From Metellina segmentata (taxonomy: Eukaryota > Arthropoda > Arachnida > Araneae > Tetragnathidae): a DNA stretch of 64,000 bases. The notes under the pieces are model-generated. The model had not been told where the DNA came from and searched no databases. It was given only the letters and a program-made list of their open reading frames with translations. A program made the translations under genes and the position numbers. The stretch lies in NCBI GenBank assembly GCA_947359465.1, contig OX375880.1, positions 17,926,120-17,990,119 of the forward strand, in the 5' to 3' direction. Below, piece after piece: positions 11,201 to 24,130 of this stretch; within the stretch, counting starts at the first letter, position 1, and every line of letters begins with the position of its first letter.

Positions 11201-14150
11201 ATGACAACTTCATTACCAACTTGGGAAATTAGTAGGTTGGATGAATGTTTCTAAGGTTAGGCCAAACTACACCAAGCAAATTCCAGGCTAAGTATCAAAT
11301 CATAAAGGAGTTTGGAAGTCAAGTTAGTCAAGAATTATCTTATGGGTTTCCCTTAATGCCACTGCACTTTAGCTTTTTAGAGTATTGCAAGTTAGTGGCC
11401 CAAATATTTGCTGTTACAGCTAATTGCAATAACAATGACAGCAAATGACATGAAAAAAAGTATCTGACCAAGATTAAATATAGAAGTTTTGACAAAATCT
11501 TCATTATATTTTGGAATGAGCATTTAATTTAGCATACACCATTTTTCCAATTCATTCCTAGTTCAGCCAACAATATGCTTCTTTAATGTCAAACATTAAT
11601 GCTTTAGAAAATAATAAATATTATGAAATACTACTCTTACTACCAATATCAAATAAAATGTAATTAAATACTGCCCCTCGTTTGAGAAAAAATTCTCCCA
11701 AAAAGTTTAAAATGCATTATTTATAAAAATTAAAAAAATTCAAATTTGAACTCTCATAAAACAGACTTTTGTCTTTTCTTCATAAAGTGCACTGTAAAAC
11801 TTCAGAGTCTCGAAAACTAGACATGTAAGCAGAGAATTTTCTCAAAAGTCAATTTTAGTATCATTCATCAAAAATATATACAGGGTTTCAGTCTTCCGAG
11901 TTGACAATACTACTCCCAATGCCTTTTTTCCACCATCACTCCTCAATTTTCCAGATTCTTTTCAGAGAAATGCTTAGGTAGTCAATTAAAATTTATCAAA
12001 AGATATGGCTTATGTGGAAAGAAAACTTCCTAAAACTTAAATCTCGTGTATTCATTCTTAGATTTTAAAAATATGTGCCACATTTATTTTTATGAATTTT
12101 GAAAGAAAATTCTCGATTATTCTTAGGTTGGAGAACATTCTTGAGTATATTCTCCAAAAGATCATTACCAAGAATTTTACATCTCTATCAAAAACCACTT
12201 CCTAAAATGAGTCATTTTTACTATCTTGTTTTATCTTTTGCATGTTACTAAGTAGAAAGCAAAATTCATATCATCAGCTTGGAGCAGAAACATGATAACA
12301 GAACAAATGTTTTAGGGGGCTCTTTAAAGGTTAGGTATTGGTGTTTAGTTCAAGAATAAAAATTATACAAGCATTTTGAGTGTTACATACATTGTAAAAG
12401 GATTACAATAAGTACCTCTGAAGAAATGTTGGTTAATGAGATGTTTTTAAGAAATGATAGAAAAACTTATCGTCGGCAAAAGTGTGAAACCATGTATGTC
12501 CAAAAAATTGATTTTGGGTTATTCTGTCAACACGTGCACAGAAAAATAATCTGCATTCTAGTCAACTGTTAGTTTTTTCAACAATATAGTATAGTTAACA
12601 TACTATTTAGTAGGTATCAAATGGACTTGTGTGGTTTCATACTTTTGCTGACCAATATAAAAATGACCCCCAAAAAATAATCTAGGCCCTATTTTCATTA
12701 CAGCATGTTTATCAAGATCCAAAGTAAATTTGAAACAGCCTCCGACCACGACATTTTGGCATTGTAAGGTGCCATCAAAGCCTGATGTTGAACCCTAATA
12801 ATAAAATATCCGTGCCAGAAATTTAGACTTAAAATGCACTGATATTTTGCAAAATTCAGCCAAGTAATGTTGAGATTTCAAGACCCTTTCCCAGATTGAA
12901 AAATACATCACTACTCAAAATAAATGACACACCAGAAAACATTTTTTCCAATAAGCGAAATCTAATACTTCCAATTTCCATCATGCATAACCAAATGCAA
13001 AAATAAATATTTCTAAATTGCTTTTCAAAACATCTAGGATTTCTAATATGCTACTTATTCCAATTTTGTAGTTCAAATTTCTATATACATTTTTAAGATT
13101 AAAGTAATGCAAGTCGTTGAAAGAATATGCATCAAGAATTTTAAAAAAGCCAAGTCAACTCAAAACATAAAAAATATTTAAATTGAACTCTTTGATAAAA
13201 AACTCTAAAATCCAGATTTTAAGATAGTTATGCTATTCCTGCTAACTTAATCAAAACAAATAGGTATTTGGAAAAGTTACAGGCAAGAAAAAGGAAGCGA
13301 AGGCAATTTATCTTCAAAGCATTTTTCACGGTTGATATCCTTTCAGAAGTAAGATTACCAATTCCAATTTGCATAAACTTGTGTTCATGACAGAAATGCA
13401 TAAGAAAATCATCGTTCCTTCAAAAAGCAGCACATGCTACCTTTGCATTTTTATTAGGGAAATTTTTTGTTCAAAAATTACTTTAATTCATAGGTCTGAA
13501 GTTTGTAAAAATATTTTTAATACACAATCTGCAAAAATACTTAAAGCATATATCAGGAGGAATGATATATTTTGGCACTTTTAAAATATACCATCCCACA
13601 CTATTTTTCATACTTTCAGTAGAGATATAATACAGCTTATATGGAATAAATTTCTAAGAACATTTAATACAAATCAAAACATTTAAAAAAAATTTATTTA
13701 GTAGGTTATGCATTTATATAATAGGTAAACAAATCCCCAAAGCACTATCAAGAAAACAATTTAACATCTGCTATTAGAACTATTGCAAATAGTACTTTTG
13801 CACCAAACACCCTTATTACTCAAACAATTCAGAACAGTAAAAAATCTAAATTTATTTTCGCAATGAAAATTTAACACTCCATTTGAAGTTTATTAAAAAA
13901 TAACTTTTGATATTCCAAAATGCAGAACAGTAGCTTTTGTAAATTAAGGTTAATTATATGCATCAAAGTTTTTACTTTATCGAAGACAGAAACAATGATC
14001 AATCTTTAATTTGTGTACGTTTTATAGGTAAAGTATGATTAAGAATTTGATCTCATCGAGTACTGACATTCCCGCAGCACTGAATACGATTCCCTAATGA
14101 ATATGATATATAGTTACGATCTACGATAGTTACATTTACATTACAATATG
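11201..14150. other. AT-rich intron-like tract, nothing recognised
   Basis: There is no conserved coding frame, transposon end or microsatellite of note here. Stops are frequent in all frames. It is consistent with unique intronic DNA. Confidence 0.6.
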
Positions 14151-14206
14151 CACACAGCACTGGAGCAACACAATGGGTGGTGACAGTCTGAGATCAACCC
14201 CTAAAG

Positions 14207-15453
14207 CAGTGTTTCCCAAAGTATGGTACGCGTACCCCCAGGGGTACGGGAAGAGTTTGGTGGAGGTACGCATTGCATCGGAGTTTGGAGGGGATATGCA
14301 CTGCGCTTAGCTGTGCCTAATTCTAAGTTCTCATGAGTCAAGTCAAGACAGTCTTGTGAGTCGTGAGATGGTCCAGAGTGACACGGCGGAAATATACCAC
14401 ACTTCTCGTTACAGAAACAACTTACTTCATTAACCCTCCGTCGAGCGCAACCGTTCCCCACTCCTCTCATAGAAATCTGCTTATTCTAGTAGTCTCTTAT
14501 CTTTACCGGATCTTTGGACCCAACCTTTTTATTTTATTCGTGCGCTTCGTGGACAGCTATTAGCGTCATTCTGATCTCTCAGGCACATTGCGCCCGAATG
14601 CGTTACACATATAAAGGTACGTTACAAAGCAAAGAAATTTCATTGTTTCACGTTCAAGATAAAGTGAACGCTGCCATCGCAAAACTAAAGTTATGGCAAA
14701 AGAGAGTTGGTAATGGAGAAGTAGACTCGTTTCCCTCTCTTCAAGAGTTTATAACAAGTTCGACTACTAAAATTTATACCGATACTCTGAAATGCATAAT
14801 ACAGCATTTGGAGAGTTTGCAAGTGGACTTGAAAAACTATTTCCCTGATTTAACCAAAAATATTGAATGGATAAGATATCCGTTTAACATTAACACAACA
14901 TCCATGCCAGAAGATTTGTCGCATACGGAAGAAGCGTAATAGTTGGAATTGGCTTCAGACGGATTCTTGAAAAATAAACATAAGGATAGTACTTTAACAT
15001 CATTCTGGTTACAAATGCAACTTGTGTATCCGGTTTTAACAGAAAAAGTTCTAAAATACATCTTGCCTTTACCAACTTCATATTTATGTGAAGTTGCTTT
15101 TTCAGCATTTGTAGACATTAAGTCGGAAAAAAAAAAGAAGACTATTGGACGTGGAACCACATCTCAGATTAAAATTAACAACCAGGGTACCAAATTATGA
15201 CGATCTGTTATCTTAGCACAAACAATTTCATCCTTCTCATTGCTCCAAATAAATGTTATTTATAATATAACTTTTATTTATATTTTATTATGAATAATTT
15301 TATTTCTCTTTTCTTATTATTTTGTGTATGTCACAAAAAAAAGAAAAAATACATTTTAATTGTTATTAAAATACATCCATTTTTTGGACGAGGACTCAGC
15401 GTTACGAAAATTATAGAAGGGGTACACTTATGTCAAAAGTTTGGGAAACCCTG
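14207..15453 (+). mobile_element. hAT transposon with 8-bp TSD CCCTAAAG, nested in SINE-1
   Basis: The left end reads cagtgtttcccaaag and the right end ctttgggaaaccctg-like (gtttgggaaaccctg): imperfect terminal inverted repeats. The flanks carry an exact duplication, ccctaaag, at 14,199-14,206 and 15,454-15,461. At 1,247 bp it is an internally deleted copy that keeps only part of a transposase. The insertion point is the CCCTTAAGGG-type site of SINE-1, also used by the elements at 39,059 and 45,001. Confidence 0.95.
14598..15200 (+). pseudogene. hAT transposase fragment
   Basis: The frame contains KLKLWQKRVGNGEVDSFPSL near 14,680-14,740. This is the KL-LW-R-V-G--D-FP-L pattern of ZBED5/GTF2IRD2-like hAT transposases. 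After a stop at about 14,938, the same family continues with ...LTSFWLQMQ and LPLPTSYLCEVAFSAF, the C-terminal dimerisation domain. The N-terminal finger and first catalytic region are missing, so it is not functional. Confidence 0.85.
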
Positions 15454-15655
15454 CCCTAAAGGGAAAGAACCAAGGACAACACTATGTAATTATGGTCAGA
15501 TGACGAGGTCACACCTAAGCTGGTACTCTACTCTCCAAACTTCCACACCACACCAACATGAGGACATCTGAGGTCATGACAGATTTAACATGCACCAGCC
15601 CCTTTGTATACGACGGTCTTTGATTGGATTCGAACTTGCAGGCCTCCTGTTGCTA

Positions 15656-16227
15656 AGTGTCATATGGAATGCTTTGTGGGTGACATGAAAAGGTGCAATA
15701 TATGGAGGAAACTATTATAGTGAGTGACGAGAAATGCTGTGTACCATGAGAACGGCTCCTGGCACCAAGTCTGGATTTGGCAGTCACTATAGGAACAGGG
15801 CTCGTTCATTTTGAGTAGGAGTGACTCAGGTGTATGGCTTTTATTGGGAACAGAAAGGAGTAGGCTAGCATTGATATCCTCAGCAATATAAGAAATATCA
15901 GACAAAATATATTTCCAATTTATTATTAAAGGTATCCATGTGACAAACTCAATACATTTTTTCAACCATCCCTTTGTGGAAAATGAGATAAGGCCTGTAT
16001 CTATGGCAACAGACTATCTGTCTGGAGCAGTTTCAAGGCAGACTATTGATAAAAATAATACATAAATTATGTTTTCAACTCAGGTTTTTAATTCTGGTAC
16101 TGCGTAGAGTTGCAAATGAAAGCAAAATCATGCAAGTATTCAAAATATTGCAAAACACAGAATAATTTTGGGTGTGAACACACACGTCTTAATTAAAACC
16201 TTGTTGAGAACATGCATTTTTTCTTAA
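15656..16227. other. No feature recognised
   Basis: The tract contains a 101-codon open frame on the minus strand (15,660-15,965) without any recognisable domain. I do not regard it as a gene. Confidence 0.5.
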
Positions 16228-16450
16228 GTGTATGTTGGTTGGTTGTGGGTTTTATGGTGCAAGGACCATATTTGACAATATTGTGGTAAACACAATTGAG
16301 TTGGGGGAAGAGTAGTGGGATGAAAGCAAAAAAGATAGGGGTCACATTTTCAGGGCACTCATGCCAAGTTTACTAAACCTCTGTATCAATAGAGAAAAAA
16401 GTTTATGAGAGTACCTCAGGTCAGTCATGCCCATATGGATCTTTAAAGGA
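16228..16450 (+). repeat. SINE-2-like dispersed repeat
   Basis: It starts ggttggttgtgggttttatg and continues with a diverged ggaccatatttgac core, matching the order in the copy at 17,930. Confidence 0.5.
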
Positions 16451-17134
16451 GATATGCCACTGGGGCTCATAAGGGTAACAACCCATAGAAGGAAGTTATT
16501 TTCTATTATTCCTTTGCTTATCACAGAAAATTAGCAAATGGAACCAAACTAAACGTTTTTAAATCTTGCTTTTTTTGAGTAATCCATATATATAGTGTCA
16601 TAAGAGTTACATTCTTCAGATTAGCGAGAGCTGATCAGAGTGGAAACAGAATGTACAATAGGTTAAGGAAATGATACAGCACATGCATATAGTATATATT
16701 TTGTAGAAACAATTCACAACTACTATATTTGTTTTTTATCATTATCTTTTTTTTGTGGGGCCTTTTCCAAATGACACATTTTCCACAGAAGGAATCTAAT
16801 GATGTGGCTACGATAAAGCTACAGAAAGTAATGCCCACTAAATATGTCAATTACAGTTAGCCAGTTATGCCAAGTTCAAAACAGAATTATAGTAGACTAA
16901 ATCAAAGAAATTAATCAAAAGTCTAATAGATAATTTAAAAAGGTATCTGTTGGATGATCAGGTGTGAAAAATGCCCAAGATTTTTTATTTTCAGTGATTG
17001 CTTTACAAAGGTTTTTCTTAAACCTTCACTGAAAAAAAACTATAGTATACAAAAAACTCAAGACATGGCAACAAGGTCTCAAACCTTAGTTGTCAAAATA
17101 AATTGCATAGGAGCAAAATGCAATTAGTGATCAC

Positions 17135-17915
17135 TAAGGCAACTTTTTGCAACAAATGCAACTTTTTCTCACGCGATTTACGCTGCATGTAAAGTACTAA
17201 AACAAAATTCCTCCTTCATGGGGTGTATTGTAAGCGAGTTATAACCACAACATAAATGCAACTTCTTGCATAAATGCAACTTTTTAAAATTTAGCTTAAA
17301 ATTAATTAATATGAAATTACTATTTCAATTTTAGCTCTCTGAACCAACCCTTTGATCATGTATGTCTGATGTTGCGAATGCTGAAGTATGGCGGATCAAA
17401 CAAGAAGTTCACGGAAAGAAGGTGTTCGTCCTAACAGGCAAAAGTGAAATAAAACGTTAAGAAGAACTTTTAACCCATTGGTTGGCTCTTGATAATCCAG
17501 AGGAAACTTGCATAATCTACTGCAGAGTTGGCAAGGTGAGTGTCAATCATCAATATGTTGTTCGGCTTGCAGATGACGTTTTAAAATCTCTGAATGTTGA
17601 GCGAAAGGATTTTGCACTTCTGCTATCCAATACAGCACATTATATGACTGCAGCTGGCGCAGTTTTTCAATGTTATAGAAATTACTATTCAAGAATCGGC
17701 CATTCAACATTCTTCTACATTTCAGTATGTATTATAACACTGTTGTACACAACTAAAATTGTCAATATATTTTGGAATTTTTTCATTCTTTACGAATAAT
17801 TTATTTTAGAATTTAGTGTATCAAAAATAAATGCAACTTTATTTCCATAAATGCAACTTTAGGGAATGATAAATGCAACTTTTCCCATTTTTACTGCAAC
17901 AAAAAAGTTGCCCTA
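17135..17915 (+). mobile_element. hAT transposon (Ac-type target), TSD GTGATCAC
   Basis: Terminal inverted repeats are taaggcaactttttg (left) and the complement of caaaaaagttgcccta (right). The 8-bp duplication gtgatcac lies at 17,127-17,134 and 17,916-17,923 and fits the nTnnnnAn pattern of Ac-like hATs. Because gtgatcac is itself palindromic, the border could shift by a base or two. Several atgcaactt boxes lie inside both ends, probably transposase-binding subterminal repeats. The 781-bp copy is a deletion derivative. Confidence 0.85.
17400..17700 (+). pseudogene. hAT transposase fragment
   Basis: The plus-strand frame near 17,560-17,665 reads LADDVLKSLNVERKDFALLL, then LLSNTAHYMTAAG. The S-D-A-x-YM-x-AAG stretch is characteristic of the catalytic core of one hAT branch, with N-T here where D-A is usual. 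An upstream stop (about 17,458) and loss of all downstream domains show that it is a relic. Confidence 0.7.
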
Positions 17916-17929
17916 GTGATCACTAATTT

Positions 17930-18110
17930 GGGTTGTTTTCCTGTTTTATGGCACAGAGGGCCATATTTGGCCAAGCTGTGCCAATCACAAGACAGAAAAC
18001 ACAATGAGGAAGAAAGCAGAAGGGTAGGTGAGGGTAAAAATGATTGGGAGGAAAGATCACTCAGTGTAAAGTCACTCAGAGTTGTGACACCAAACGAAAA
18101 CATACTTCCA
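17930..18110 (+). repeat. SINE-2-like dispersed repeat, best copy
   Basis: This is the clearest copy of the second repeat family. Its order is gggttgttttcctg, ggccatatttggcc, aagctgtgccaatc, cacaagacagaaaac, then an A/G-rich stretch and gatcactcagtg. It directly abuts the right duplication of the hAT at 17,135. Confidence 0.55.
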
Positions 18111-20810
18111 AGGTTTCACAAATTTTGGACACTGACCTTAACATTAATTTAAGAATCTCACTGAACATTTATTCCCATGAATTGATTTTTATTTCAATAA
18201 AATGACTTTCTAACTCAAAATACTTCAGCATTGTCAATGTAAAATAAATTGTTGCTCTATTTGTTTTACTTTTCATGATAGCAATAATAACTATTGATTT
18301 AAGCAATTAGTTAGCAATGAAGCAAACAATATCAATTTATAGAAATGAGCATGCATAAGTTAATTTTAAGTTCAGTGATGCTCCAAAGGCAAACTTTTAT
18401 TATACATTAATTCAAGGGAATCTTAAGACAACTTCCCATTAAGTTTAATTATAAGTGATGATCTGTGCTGTAATTCCTCACTTGATAGTTTGATTCTTCC
18501 CAGTAAGAGGCAAGAATAGGACAGTTTCTCAAGTTACAACTCTGAATGATGGGTTGAAAAGTTCTCAGGAAACCTAATTGCATACTTGCCAACTTTAACA
18601 TGCCTGCATTTCCTCTCCCCACTGATAGTGACTGATTTCAAAAATTGCATTTTTCTACAAGTACAAAATGCAACTGGAGTTTGATCCTTTAGTAAAATGC
18701 AGTTGAAATTTATGATAATTGTTTTCATTCATGAGTATATCACAGAAGACAAAAATGCTTTTTATGATAATGAAAAAATTTATGATTCATATTTGATCCA
18801 CTTCTGCCTGCAGGATGTGCAAACTGTATATTGGCTAATACCAATTCCCACAAAAAATATGGTTCACACAAATACCTATTTCTTTAGTTTCTTTGTAAGC
18901 ATTGGTACAGCTGCATTCTATGCATCATTTGAAGGCAACACTTTTGGCACACTTTTTATGTCACCAAAAAAGTAATTATTGCAAAAAATCATGATAATTT
19001 TTTTGCAATTCGGAAAACAGCAAGCTTTAACAGAAATTAATTCATGTGAAAAATTTGAGGTTGAAATAAAAACCGGGATAATTGTAATAAGATGGGTTTT
19101 TTTCACCTGCCATAACTCACAACTAAAAGTGCACCTAGAGTATTGCCACCAAGCGTGATATAGAATGTAGCTATACCCAGTGGGTTTTGACAAGTGGTAA
19201 AAACTGCCCCATTTATTCACACAAGGAATAAGTTGACAAGCATCCACACTTCAGTTTCTGGATCAATGATACAGATCACAATAATCCTACTTTATTTCAC
19301 TCCCATTAGTTATTAATAGACAATATTATTTTTCACTTGTTCCACATTTTAGCTTGAATTCTAATAATTGCAAACAGCTGAATAATTTCCAAATATTTTT
19401 CGACAATTCGAAGCAGAAGCAGTAGTTTCAATCAAGTAAGGTGATTTACCATTTAGTGCTCATTTCTCGTGAACAAATTTTCCTTCAATTCGTATCTTGC
19501 AAAGATGAGCCAAAAGCACAATTTTTAATATTTGATAGATTTTTAGTCTTATCTCAGAATGATAGGGTCAGTAATTGACAACTATGCATCCAGTAATTAT
19601 GTTCAACTATTGTTTTCAAATAAAATTCAGATTTAAATATTTTTGTGCATATTTTAACATAACTATGATTTATTTATAGGAAATATAGTTAGAATATCAA
19701 GAAATATGTTTAGCCTAAGTAAAAGGTAATAAAAGAACAACCTACAGAACATTATAAGCAGGCAAATACGATAAAAAGGTTGGTACAGTATAAAGTTCAA
19801 TATCCGGAGTACGAAATCCAGAATTGTTCAAAATCTGGATGTTTTGCTAACCAGCATTTTTTGTTTTTCTGACTTTATCCATCTTTTCGACAATTTTTAA
19901 AGAACAAAGAGTTAAACCTGGACTTAAAATTAGATTTGCAAGTAAAATTTGTTGCATTGTATTGAAAAGTTATTTTTCCTTTTTTTAAAATTATTCCTGT
20001 TTATATATCTGCTATATTATTGCAAACGCAAAATTTGCACGTGGGGGTAGATTAAGGTTTTTTTTTCCAAAGCAGATAAGCAACTAAAGATGTACCATTG
20101 TAGATCTTGGGAAAGTGTAGAACGTTTTTTTTAATTCCACAGTTGGAATTACTCTAAAAGGTTTCATCATGGATTTTATGTTTACAGAGTAGTCTATATA
20201 AAAACTAAATGTTTCCAAGGCAATGGTACAATTTAACAGAAAACATAAATTGAGATGAAAACTATCCTATTTTACAGGACAGTTATATATATACAGGTAT
20301 GTTTTATTTACCTAGTTTAAAAAATTAAGTAACATTATTTTTGTTCAAAATTTATTATTTTAACATTTATAAACTCCTAATTTGGCTTGGGTGCTTAACT
20401 TCTTTCAAACAGCTAATTTAGGAATAATATCTGTTAAACTATGTATAGATGGAACATAATTTTCTTTACATCTTTTTATGGAAATAATTGTTTTCATAAA
20501 TGAGGGTTTTTACACAAAAGAGAACTTCTAAAATAGTAGTTCCTATTCGCAAAACTGAACTTAATAACTCAGAACACAATTTTATATACATGGACAGCAT
20601 GAATATTGTCTAGAAATTGTCAGACTTGAAGAGTTTATTCTAAACGTAATTCTGATTGCTTATGCTGCGATTGTTCTTCATTTATTGATAATTTCAAATA
20701 CCCATATTCAGATTTGGAAGCTTTTACCACTGAGACCTCTTTTGAGAGCATAACACAGTGGCAAGAGAACTGTTACAATTTGGTAGCAAAAATTTAGCAC
20801 CGATTCTGGT
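18111..20810. other. AT-rich intron-like tract, nothing recognised
   Basis: A 92-codon open frame on the plus strand (18,697-18,975) has no recognisable domain. The segment 19,090-19,140 shares a short motif with 9,853-9,900. Otherwise no feature can be supported. Confidence 0.5.
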
Positions 20811-20814
20811 TTGT

Positions 20815-20990
20815 CAGGTTTTTAGTGCCTTATTTGGCCATGGTGCACCAAACACGACAGACATCTTCCAAGTAATGGACTTGAACACAAAGTTTTACAA
20901 ATACAGGAGAGAAATACAAACAAGGAGGAATCAAAACCTGCAATGCCTATGTGCAATTTTCTGGCCTTTTGCTTCGAAAAACCCTTAAGA
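20815..20990 (+). repeat. SINE-2-like dispersed repeat
   Basis: tttatttggccatg, gtgcaccaaacac and an acaaggaggaatcaaa stretch match the copy at 11,015-11,200. Confidence 0.55.
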
Positions 20991-21068
20991 TTGTGTCATC
21001 GATGGCACATTGGGAACCTCATTTCTATAGCTAAGGTCACTAATCAACATTAGGAAGTTTTTTAATTA

Positions 21069-21310
21069 GTTTCAATTTTAAAAACTTCTCTCCCCACTAG
21101 CAACTGGCATAGGAATGGCAAGTAAGATTCTTAAACTCACAAAAACATTGAAAAACGTATCCATGAAAGAATTCATGGTTAAGTAACAAAAAGTCTTTTC
21201 GGGACAGCTCTTTTGTGGCAGCATTGGTGCTAAAAGTAAGATCTCATCCAGCAGCTCATTTTCATCAACATCACATACGGTTTTGTCATTCAAAGTCTGC
21301 AAATTTAAAC
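21069..21310 (-). pseudogene. hAT transposase C-terminal fragment (ZMYM1/TTF-type)
   Basis: On the minus strand the frame reads ...LRILLAIPMPVASGERSF. That is the strongly conserved start of the hAT C-terminal dimerisation domain (normally followed by S-K-L-K). It stops directly after this motif. No termini or duplication could be identified, so only a fragment survives. Confidence 0.75.
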
Positions 21311-22394
21311 AATACTCTCAGTTAATTTTCCCCCTTTCTAAAGGCTATGAACGTCATATGGAAATTTTAAGTTATCACTGTGCTTCTGCATTTGATCAAA
21401 CCTCTCTGATAAAGGTGAAAATTAACCATCGCCACTTGCCACAAAGCGACTGGATACCTGAAAGTGGAGACTGAAAAATTTTGCTATTTGCCACACTTTC
21501 TTAAATTTTTTTAGGAAAGAAAGAAAGCAAGGGAATATAAACATGGAAAATAGTATTTGGAATTTAGGGGAAAACGCAAACACTAGGAGTGGGAAAACGC
21601 AAAGCAATATAGAGAAAGAAGACTTGCGTGTACTTAGGACCTGTGGGGTATATATATATATATATTAACTTATTAGAAAATTGTTTCTGTATTTTTCTTT
21701 TGTGTGGTGGGGACCATGGGGACTGGGACCAAAAATAAAAACATAACTGGATATACAACTTCATTTATAATGAAACAATTTCACAAAATAAATTATATGG
21801 AAATCCTACAACTTTACTTATATTGCTTCTCTCCAGGCAAATTCTGCGATTATGTCGTTAAAGTTCATGTTTCCTGCCACCTTTTGAAAATACGAATGAA
21901 ATAGCAAGGTTCGTCAAACGGTATCTTGCCCCATGCCAGAGGTAGTTTTTAATGTTTCAACTTACTAAAACTGCGCCACTATAACAGTTAAGGTAACAAA
22001 CAATCCTAAGGTCAAGTTTTATAATCTGATATGGATCATTAAGAGAATATTTGCATGTACACTTTAACAAGTCAAGTAGGGTAGCTGTTGAATGAGTTCC
22101 ATAACTTGAATTTTGAAACATTGAATTTCATTAGCCTTCCACATTAATATCTCTCGAATACTGAAGCCCCAAATCCCCCTCCAATTTATCATTATTTTTT
22201 TTTGTCATTCTCTTTGTTGGTAAAGGGAAAAAAGCAGAAATTCTGTGGACTGTGTTTTTTACTGGCGCCCTTGGTGGAGGCTAACCTTGCCAAGCCCTAG
22301 ATATGGCAATGGCCGGCACCCCCTATCTTGGCACCCAATGCGACCGTGTCACATGGGCCTCTGACCAGCCCTGCAACCACCCCATCAATTATTA
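21311..22394. other. No gene recognised
   Basis: The tract contains a short TA run (about 21,653-21,664) and no coding frame of known type. Confidence 0.5.
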
Positions 22395-22620
22395 TAGTTG
22401 GTTCTTATTAGGTTTTACATATCTGGCCAAACACAAGACCGACCAACATCAACTAAAAAATATTAGGAAAGGAAAGAGGAATGAATATAGTGAGATGAAA
22501 ATAGAAAAAGATCACTTGGGTATTCTCAGAGCGTGACTTGTGTGTTTACTGGACAGTAAACCCTATGGGAAAGAAAAGGTCACAAGAGTACCCTGGGTCC
22601 ACAAAAGTTATAAACCCTAA
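22395..22620 (+). repeat. SINE-2-like dispersed repeat
   Basis: Contains atctggccaaacacaagacc, a gatcacttgggtattctcag motif and gtgtttactggacagtaaacc, shared with 3063-3250. Confidence 0.55.
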
Positions 22621-23514
22621 GCTTTTAGGTAAAAAGTATTTTCATAATAAACAAATACCAAATGGTTGTGGAAACTGACTTGAGCTAATTATACATCCAG
22701 CATGAATTTTTCTTCACATCAATATTGACAATCAATTACAGGTTTAAGTATCCTTACATATAAACAATTAACTACCTTTACTATTAGCTGAATTTTCAAC
22801 TGATAGCTTTTCGAGTGTTGGGTATTAAATAGACAAGTGTCCAGATAATAGTTTTGTTGAAGACAACCTTCTCCCTACAGATTCTATTCCAATCAAAAGG
22901 TCTCAATATCAAATGATCGTTAATTATTTTACCATTTATGTTAATGATGACCACTTCAGATATATATCTGCTTGTATTAAACCTGTGTGAAAAACGCTAA
23001 TCCATTCACTGATTAAATCTGTTTTAGTGTGTATTTTACAGGGATTTATCTAACAGTACCTAACATTTCCCTTTAACAGTAACAACGGGTTACTTTTATA
23101 GCAAAAAAGTATTTTTAAGCTTTCAACTAAAAAGTATCAAACTCATTTTGACATAGGTGATATTTTCCCAAAGACACTATTGTGATGTTTTTTTAGTAGG
23201 ATACAAGTTTTATCAAATTAAATGTTGATCATTAAATTCGATTTCAAAGCACTAACGAGAGTAAATGCAATTCCAAGTAAAAATTTTGACAAATGAATGA
23301 AATTATTTCTTATTTTTGCTCCCTAACTTGCAGAATTTGAGCGTTTGCGTTACAAAAATACACAAGCAATAAGGTTTCAATTCTCAGTCAGCAAAAACGT
23401 GCATTCCGAACTTCAAAGCCCCCTCTAAAATGAAATCCTGACAACATCAGACTTCTCAAGTTTGCGTGACAAATGTTTTGAACTCAAACATCACACTTCA
23501 ACAAAACCCGTCAC
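22621..23514. other. No feature recognised
   Basis: AT-rich sequence without repeats or coding signal that I can name. Confidence 0.5.
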
Positions 23515-23705
23515 CTCGTATTTTCGCCTCATGCGTAAAAATTTGCGATTCCAAAGTAAAATCGAACTTGGGTTTGTCAATTTTGGTCCTTTTTAAGTAA
23601 TCGCTGACGTTAGTGCTGCATATAAATAGCGATAACAAAAACAAACCTCTTAATCCAATCAGATTTGGTAATCCACACACTACAGGCGGCAAAATCCGCT
23701 GTCAT
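23515..23705 (-). CDS. Candidate signal-peptide exon of the cytokine receptor (speculative)
   Basis: A minus-strand frame ending at a possible donor (CGAG|GTGACG, exon end 23,515) is open for about 60 codons. It contains LIGLRGLFLLSLFICSTN, a convincing hydrophobic secretion-signal core. It would end with one codon base, the phase the Ig exon at 4069 requires. Against it, this frame has no ATG: the nearest ATG (23,705-23,703) is one base out of frame across a TTTT run and meets a stop after 31 codons. The donor is also weak. An assembly error in the T run or an unrelated frame are both possible. Confidence 0.25.
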
Positions 23706-24130
23706 TAATCCACAGGCATACTGATTCACTGGGGTTATCACAAAACCATCTTTTCACGATTCGAGCCGCAGAGAACACACAGAACTGCCGAAGTTCTGAC
23801 GAGTACACGCACCAAATAAGTCGGGACTCATACACGCAAACGCTAAGACCCTTCCTTCGAGTTTGGGCTTCAGATCAGCGTCAGCACAGTCCTGGTTTCT
23901 TAAAATGATGAGTATCCCATCTAAAATCGAGATTCGGAAGGAATCATCGAACTTCTGAAAACTTCGACACCGATATTCCCAAGAGCGTCAGCAGGGTCAA
24001 GACTCGTCTGAAAGCCACCACTCGAATGCGGAGAAGAGCCATACAGCGAGAGCGGGATTCGGAAAGGGGCGGAGCTACGGCGGGCCAGCGGTCCGGATTT
24101 GACGACGGGAATTCGGTATCGCTTGCTGGG
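23706..24130. promoter_or_regulatory. Possible promoter / 5' UTR region
   Basis: This is the most CpG-rich stretch of the left third, standing out against AT-rich surroundings. It has a GC box (ggggcggagc near 24,065). If 23,515-23,705 is a first coding exon, this would be its upstream region on the minus strand. No initiator or transcript evidence is available, and the direction is unknown. Confidence 0.35.

Larger units (their letters stand above)
14157..15655 (-). repeat. SINE-1 (head B) split by a hAT element
   Basis: The tail part occupies 14,157-14,206 and the body plus head part 15,454-15,655. They are separated by the hAT at 14,207-15,453. Removing the hAT and one copy of its 8-bp duplication restores a continuous SINE-1. 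Confidence 0.9.

Noticed and set aside
23498..23692. Free-standing small secreted protein at the signal-like frame
   Set aside because: No ATG starts this frame. It is reported only as a speculative exon of the receptor.
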